Source: Bacteroidota bacterium
GTDB lineage: Bacteria; Bacteroidota; Bacteroidia; UBA7662
Assembly (NCBI GenBank): GCA_016868875.1
Contig: VGFN01000053.1
Span: forward strand, 1 to 7,591
Direction of reading: 5' to 3'
DNA: 7,591 nt
Part shown: positions 7,005 to 7,591 of the stretch, in pieces
Layout: the number at the start of each line of letters is the position of its first letter
Position numbering within the stretch: position 1 is the stretch's first letter
Position numbers and translations under genes: made by a program
The notes under the pieces: model-generated
What the model saw: the letters and a program-made list of their open reading frames with translations, nothing else
The model's database searches: none
Told to the model about the DNA's origin: nothing

Positions 7005-7591
7005 TTGGAACGGTACGATCTTCTGATCGCAGGCGGAGGCGCTGCGGGATTAAGCCTTGCTTACCGCTTGGCCGCACCCCAATGGTCGGGACTGCGCATC
7101 GGGGTGATCGAAGCCGAGGTCAAGGAAGGGAATGACCGAACCTGGTGTTTCTGGGAACAGGGGCAGGGACCCTTCGAAGGCTTGTTGGCTCATCGCTGGG
7201 ATCGTATGGACTTCTTTGGTTATCACGGCAAGCAGGTGCCCTTGGACTTGCAACCTTACGCCTACAAGATGCTGCGGTCCGGGGATTTCTATACCCATTG
7301 CCACAAAGCCCTGGACCTTGTTCCCCATATCCATCGAATACAGGATCGGGTCCAGGGATACGAGAAGGGCATAGGCCCTAAGGGGGCTGAGATTTTGGTG
7401 CATATGCAACAAAAAGCCGTACAGGCCCCTCTTGTCTTTGCATCCACCCCACTGGAAGGGGCCTTGGACGAAGCGCGCCAAGGATTATGGCTGAACCAAC
7501 ATTTCAAAGGCTATTACTTGGCCAGCGAGGAACCGGTATTCGCAGGACTCACCGCAAGGCTGATGGATTTCAGGGTGGAGCAGGTGGATGG
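7005..7591 (+). CDS. crtY: Lycopene cyclase, CrtY family (3' partial)
   Basis: The first 195 residues of a flavoprotein-like cyclase that closes the ends of lycopene to give beta-rings in carotenoid synthesis. The frame reads YDLLIAGGGAAGLSLAYRL from residue 4, with the dinucleotide-binding GGGAAG at 10-15 and the acidic end of the second strand at Glu36. Then come DRTWCFW (44-50), YKMLRSGDFY (87-96), HFKGYYL (166-172) and LMDFR (186-190), all hallmarks of CrtY-type cyclases. About half of the usual length of roughly 390 residues is present; the rest lies beyond the window. No ATG or GTG exists in frame between the preceding stop (6993-6995) and the Rossmann motif, so TTG 7005 (MERYDLLIAG) is the best start. 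The frame has no internal stop. The family call is secure; the start is less so because a GTG at 6988 in another frame would fit if one base were missing. Confidence 0.88.
   Translation, partial: MERYDLLIAGGGAAGLSLAYRLAAPQWSGLRIGVIEAEVKEGNDRTWCFWEQGQGPFEGLLAHRWDRMDFFGYHGKQVPLDLQPYAYKMLRSGDFYTHCHKALDLVPHIHRIQDRVQGYEKGIGPKGAEILVHMQQKAVQAPLVFASTPLEGALDEARQGLWLNQHFKGYYLASEEPVFAGLTARLMDFRVEQVD

Noticed and set aside
7050..7481. A 143-codon minus-strand frame at the right edge
   Set aside because: The plus-strand frame through the same bases shows several lycopene cyclase motifs, so the minus-strand frame is a shadow.

Overview
The window looks like chromosomal DNA of a member of the Bacteroidota. 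Three signs point this way. First, there is a TonB-dependent receptor of about 1000 residues with an N-terminal carboxypeptidase-regulatory-like domain, a layout typical of the phylum. Second, a near-perfect Bacteroidota-type promoter (TTG, 19-base spacer, TAGCTTTG) precedes the first complete gene, and clear Shine-Dalgarno sites are generally lacking. Third, the right edge carries the first half of a CrtY-family lycopene cyclase, as found in pigmented members of the phylum. The exact lineage cannot be fixed from the sequence alone; a Saprospiria- or Chitinophagia-like relative is only a guess.

Layout, left to right. Bases 3-110 are the C-terminal tail of an unidentified membrane protein. Bases 139-915 hold a compact two-gene unit: a zeta-toxin-like P-loop kinase (177-788), overlapped by 23 bases by a 49-residue small protein (766-915). 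This resembles a toxin-antitoxin pair with the small partner downstream. The 3' end of the small gene is duplicated just after its stop codon, and GC-rich hairpins fill the rest of the 71-base gap to the convergent receptor gene. The TonB-dependent receptor (987-4028, minus strand) and a penicillin-acylase-family Ntn hydrolase (4091-6586, plus strand) diverge from a shared AT-rich 62-base intergenic region. The acylase is followed on the same strand by a 125-residue unknown membrane protein (6618-6995). Nine bases after that gene's stop comes the lycopene cyclase (7005 to the window end, truncated), which probably starts at TTG.

How the genes may work together. The kinase and its small partner form a self-contained module. 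The divergent receptor and acylase could be co-regulated and could import and process a common acylated compound, but no substrate can be read from the sequence. The acylase, small membrane protein and lycopene cyclase are tightly packed in one direction and may be one transcript. The cyclase points to a carotenoid pathway continuing to the right. No tRNA, rRNA, CRISPR array, insertion sequence or phage gene was seen. No stretch longer than 300 bases lacks a gene.
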